NCBI RefSeq assembly: GCF_002379365.1
Contig: NZ_JQIU01000008.1
Span: 2,558,205 to 2,601,145 of the forward strand
From: Brachyspira sp. G79
GTDB lineage: Bacteria; Spirochaetota; Brachyspiria; Brachyspirales; Brachyspiraceae
DNA: 42,941 nt
Direction of reading: 5' to 3'
This document shows positions 42,287 through 42,941 of the stretch, piece by piece. The notes under the pieces were generated by a model that saw only the letters and a list, made by a program, of their open reading frames with translations, was not told the origin of the DNA and made no database searches. The stretch's first letter is position 1. Each line of letters starts with the position of its first letter. The position numbers and the translations under genes were made by a program.

Positions 42287-42345
42287 ATGAAGATTTTGAA
42301 TCAGTGTTAACTGATATAGAAGATGAGATAGCCAATAATGAATAA
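42287..42345 (+). pseudogene. Short frameshifted reading frame
   Basis: After AGAGG an ATG (42287) opens seven codons that stop at 42310. In the other frame, DFESVLTDIEDEIANNE runs to a stop at 42345. Restoring one A after ATG would give about 19 residues. It may be a remnant or a tiny gene with a base missing. Confidence 0.3.
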
Positions 42346-42359
42346 TTCTATGTTTATAA

Positions 42360-42380
42360 GTTGTCAACAATGTTGATAAC
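42360..42380. promoter_or_regulatory. Inverted repeat, possible operator
   Basis: GTTGTCAAC (42360-42368) and GTTGATAAC (42372-42380) form a nearly perfect dyad around AAT, with one mismatch. It lies 37 bp before the HNH gene, where a phage repressor might bind. No promoter is clear. Confidence 0.35.
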
Positions 42381-42417
42381 TTGTAAATAAGATGTTCAAA
42401 AGTAAAGAGTGTTTATA

Positions 42418-42687
42418 ATGAGAAGTGATGAAAAAGCATATAAAAGATATCAAAGTAAAAAATGGCGTACTTTTAGAGAAAGTTTTTTGAAAGAAAATCC
42501 TCTTTGCAAAAACTTTGACGAGTGCCATAACTTTGCTGAACATGTGGACCATATAAAAAGAATAGAAAGTGAAGATGATCCTCTATTTTATGATAAAAAT
42601 AATCTGCAGGCTTTATGCAAAAGGTGTCATAGCAGAAAAACAGCAAAAGAAGATGGAGCTTTTGGAAATAAAAAGAAAGATTATTAA
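42418..42687 (+). CDS. HNH endonuclease
   Basis: The 89-residue protein has the HNH fold signature: WRTFRESFLKENPLCK, VDHIKRIESEDDPLFYDKNNLQALCKRCHSRK, with the two cysteine pairs (C/C near the start and CKRC) that bind zinc and the catalytic His of VDHI. In phages such genes often sit just before the terminase genes. I chose ATG 42418, with AAAGAG eight bases upstream; a GTG three codons earlier lacks a site. Confidence 0.88.
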   Translation: MRSDEKAYKRYQSKKWRTFRESFLKENPLCKNFDECHNFAEHVDHIKRIESEDDPLFYDKNNLQALCKRCHSRKTAKEDGAFGNKKKDY

Positions 42688-42692
42688 CGGAT

Positions 42693-42920
42693 ATGATCAT
42701 GAAAATAGATAGTCAAAAACAATATATACATATAGAACGAGATAATAAAGAAGAACGTATTATTATTGATGCTAAAAATATTAGCAGCGAAGATACTATT
42801 TATTTGTTGACTGAGTTTATATACTTTGTAACCAATAAAGAAAATGTACCTGCTGATGGTTTTATTGATATTATAAAAGAGGCAGTAAGATTAAAAACAG
42901 AATTAGAAAAAAAGGAATGA
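42693..42920 (+). CDS. Small prophage-like protein of unknown function
   Basis: The 75-residue product reads as an acidic, helical protein, with KIDSQKQYIHIERDN and TEFIYFVTNKENVP. It starts 5 bp after the HNH stop; an ATG at 42699 (MKIDSQK) is an alternative start with somewhat better spacing to ACGGA. Not recognised. Confidence 0.6.
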   Translation: MIMKIDSQKQYIHIERDNKEERIIIDAKNISSEDTIYLLTEFIYFVTNKENVPADGFIDIIKEAVRLKTELEKKE

Positions 42921-42923
42921 ATA

Positions 42924-42941
42924 ATGAGAGAAGTAAACTTT
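42924..42941 (+). CDS. Start of a gene cut by the window edge
   Basis: An ATG at 42924 with AAAGGA seven bases before opens MREVNF and runs to the window edge. In a phage layout a terminase or portal gene might follow the HNH gene, but six residues cannot show it. Confidence 0.5.

Overview
The window reads as chromosome from an intestinal spirochaete, most likely Brachyspira. The DNA is very A+T-rich. It carries a Vsp-type variable surface protein with the opening residues I associate with that genus, a TlyC haemolysin-family gene, and secreted proteins with loose spirochaete-style lipoboxes. The genus call is from recognition only; no search was run.

Layout. 1-4608: a partial secreted protein, a 63-residue protein, a Vsp-like outer-membrane protein, a long gene-poor gap, a NeuB-type synthase and tRNA-Thr(UGU). 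4609-10718: coaBC followed by an ABC exporter (ATPase and FtsX-type permease), then an OppA-type lipoprotein with its own promoter. 10788-15618: a plus-strand operon of phoH, a 7TM-HD phosphodiesterase, ybeY and tlyC. phoH seems to start at ATT or ATA, and ybeY is split by a -1 frameshift at an A-run. 15849-24438: purine permease, lgt, a HEAT-repeat protein, a membrane protein plus TPR protein pair, a VasI-like secreted protein, fruK and two secreted PepSY-like proteins. 24701-28922: a Nudix protein, a kinase-phosphatase-ligase RNA repair protein, an unknown 137-residue protein, and dppA. 29407-31042: a two-gene ATPase plus putative PD-(D/E)XK module resembling a defence cassette. 31085-36302: asd, then the conserved rpmH-rnpA-yidD-yidC-jag cluster. 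36341-38479: an anti-sigma-like ATPase and a Nudix-histidine kinase fusion that also needs a -1 frameshift. 38594-39306: a decayed Rpn-family nuclease. 39648 to the end: a prophage-like run with a replication-initiator-like protein, a DnaC-like loader, an HNH nuclease and small unknown genes, cut by the window edge.

How the parts work together. rpmH to jag serves ribosome synthesis, tRNA maturation and membrane insertion. phoH to tlyC combines an RNA-linked ATPase, cyclic-di-AMP turnover, rRNA maturation and a CBS-domain protein. The Nudix, RNA repair and unknown genes look like one transcription unit for mending cut RNA. The clearest candidates for undescribed biology are the RNA repair operon, the ATPase-nuclease pair, the Nudix-kinase fusion with its slippery heptamer, and recurring G+C-richer intergenic islands that end in a TTGACAAACTT box. 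Two of those boxes have the spacing of promoters for dppA and asd.
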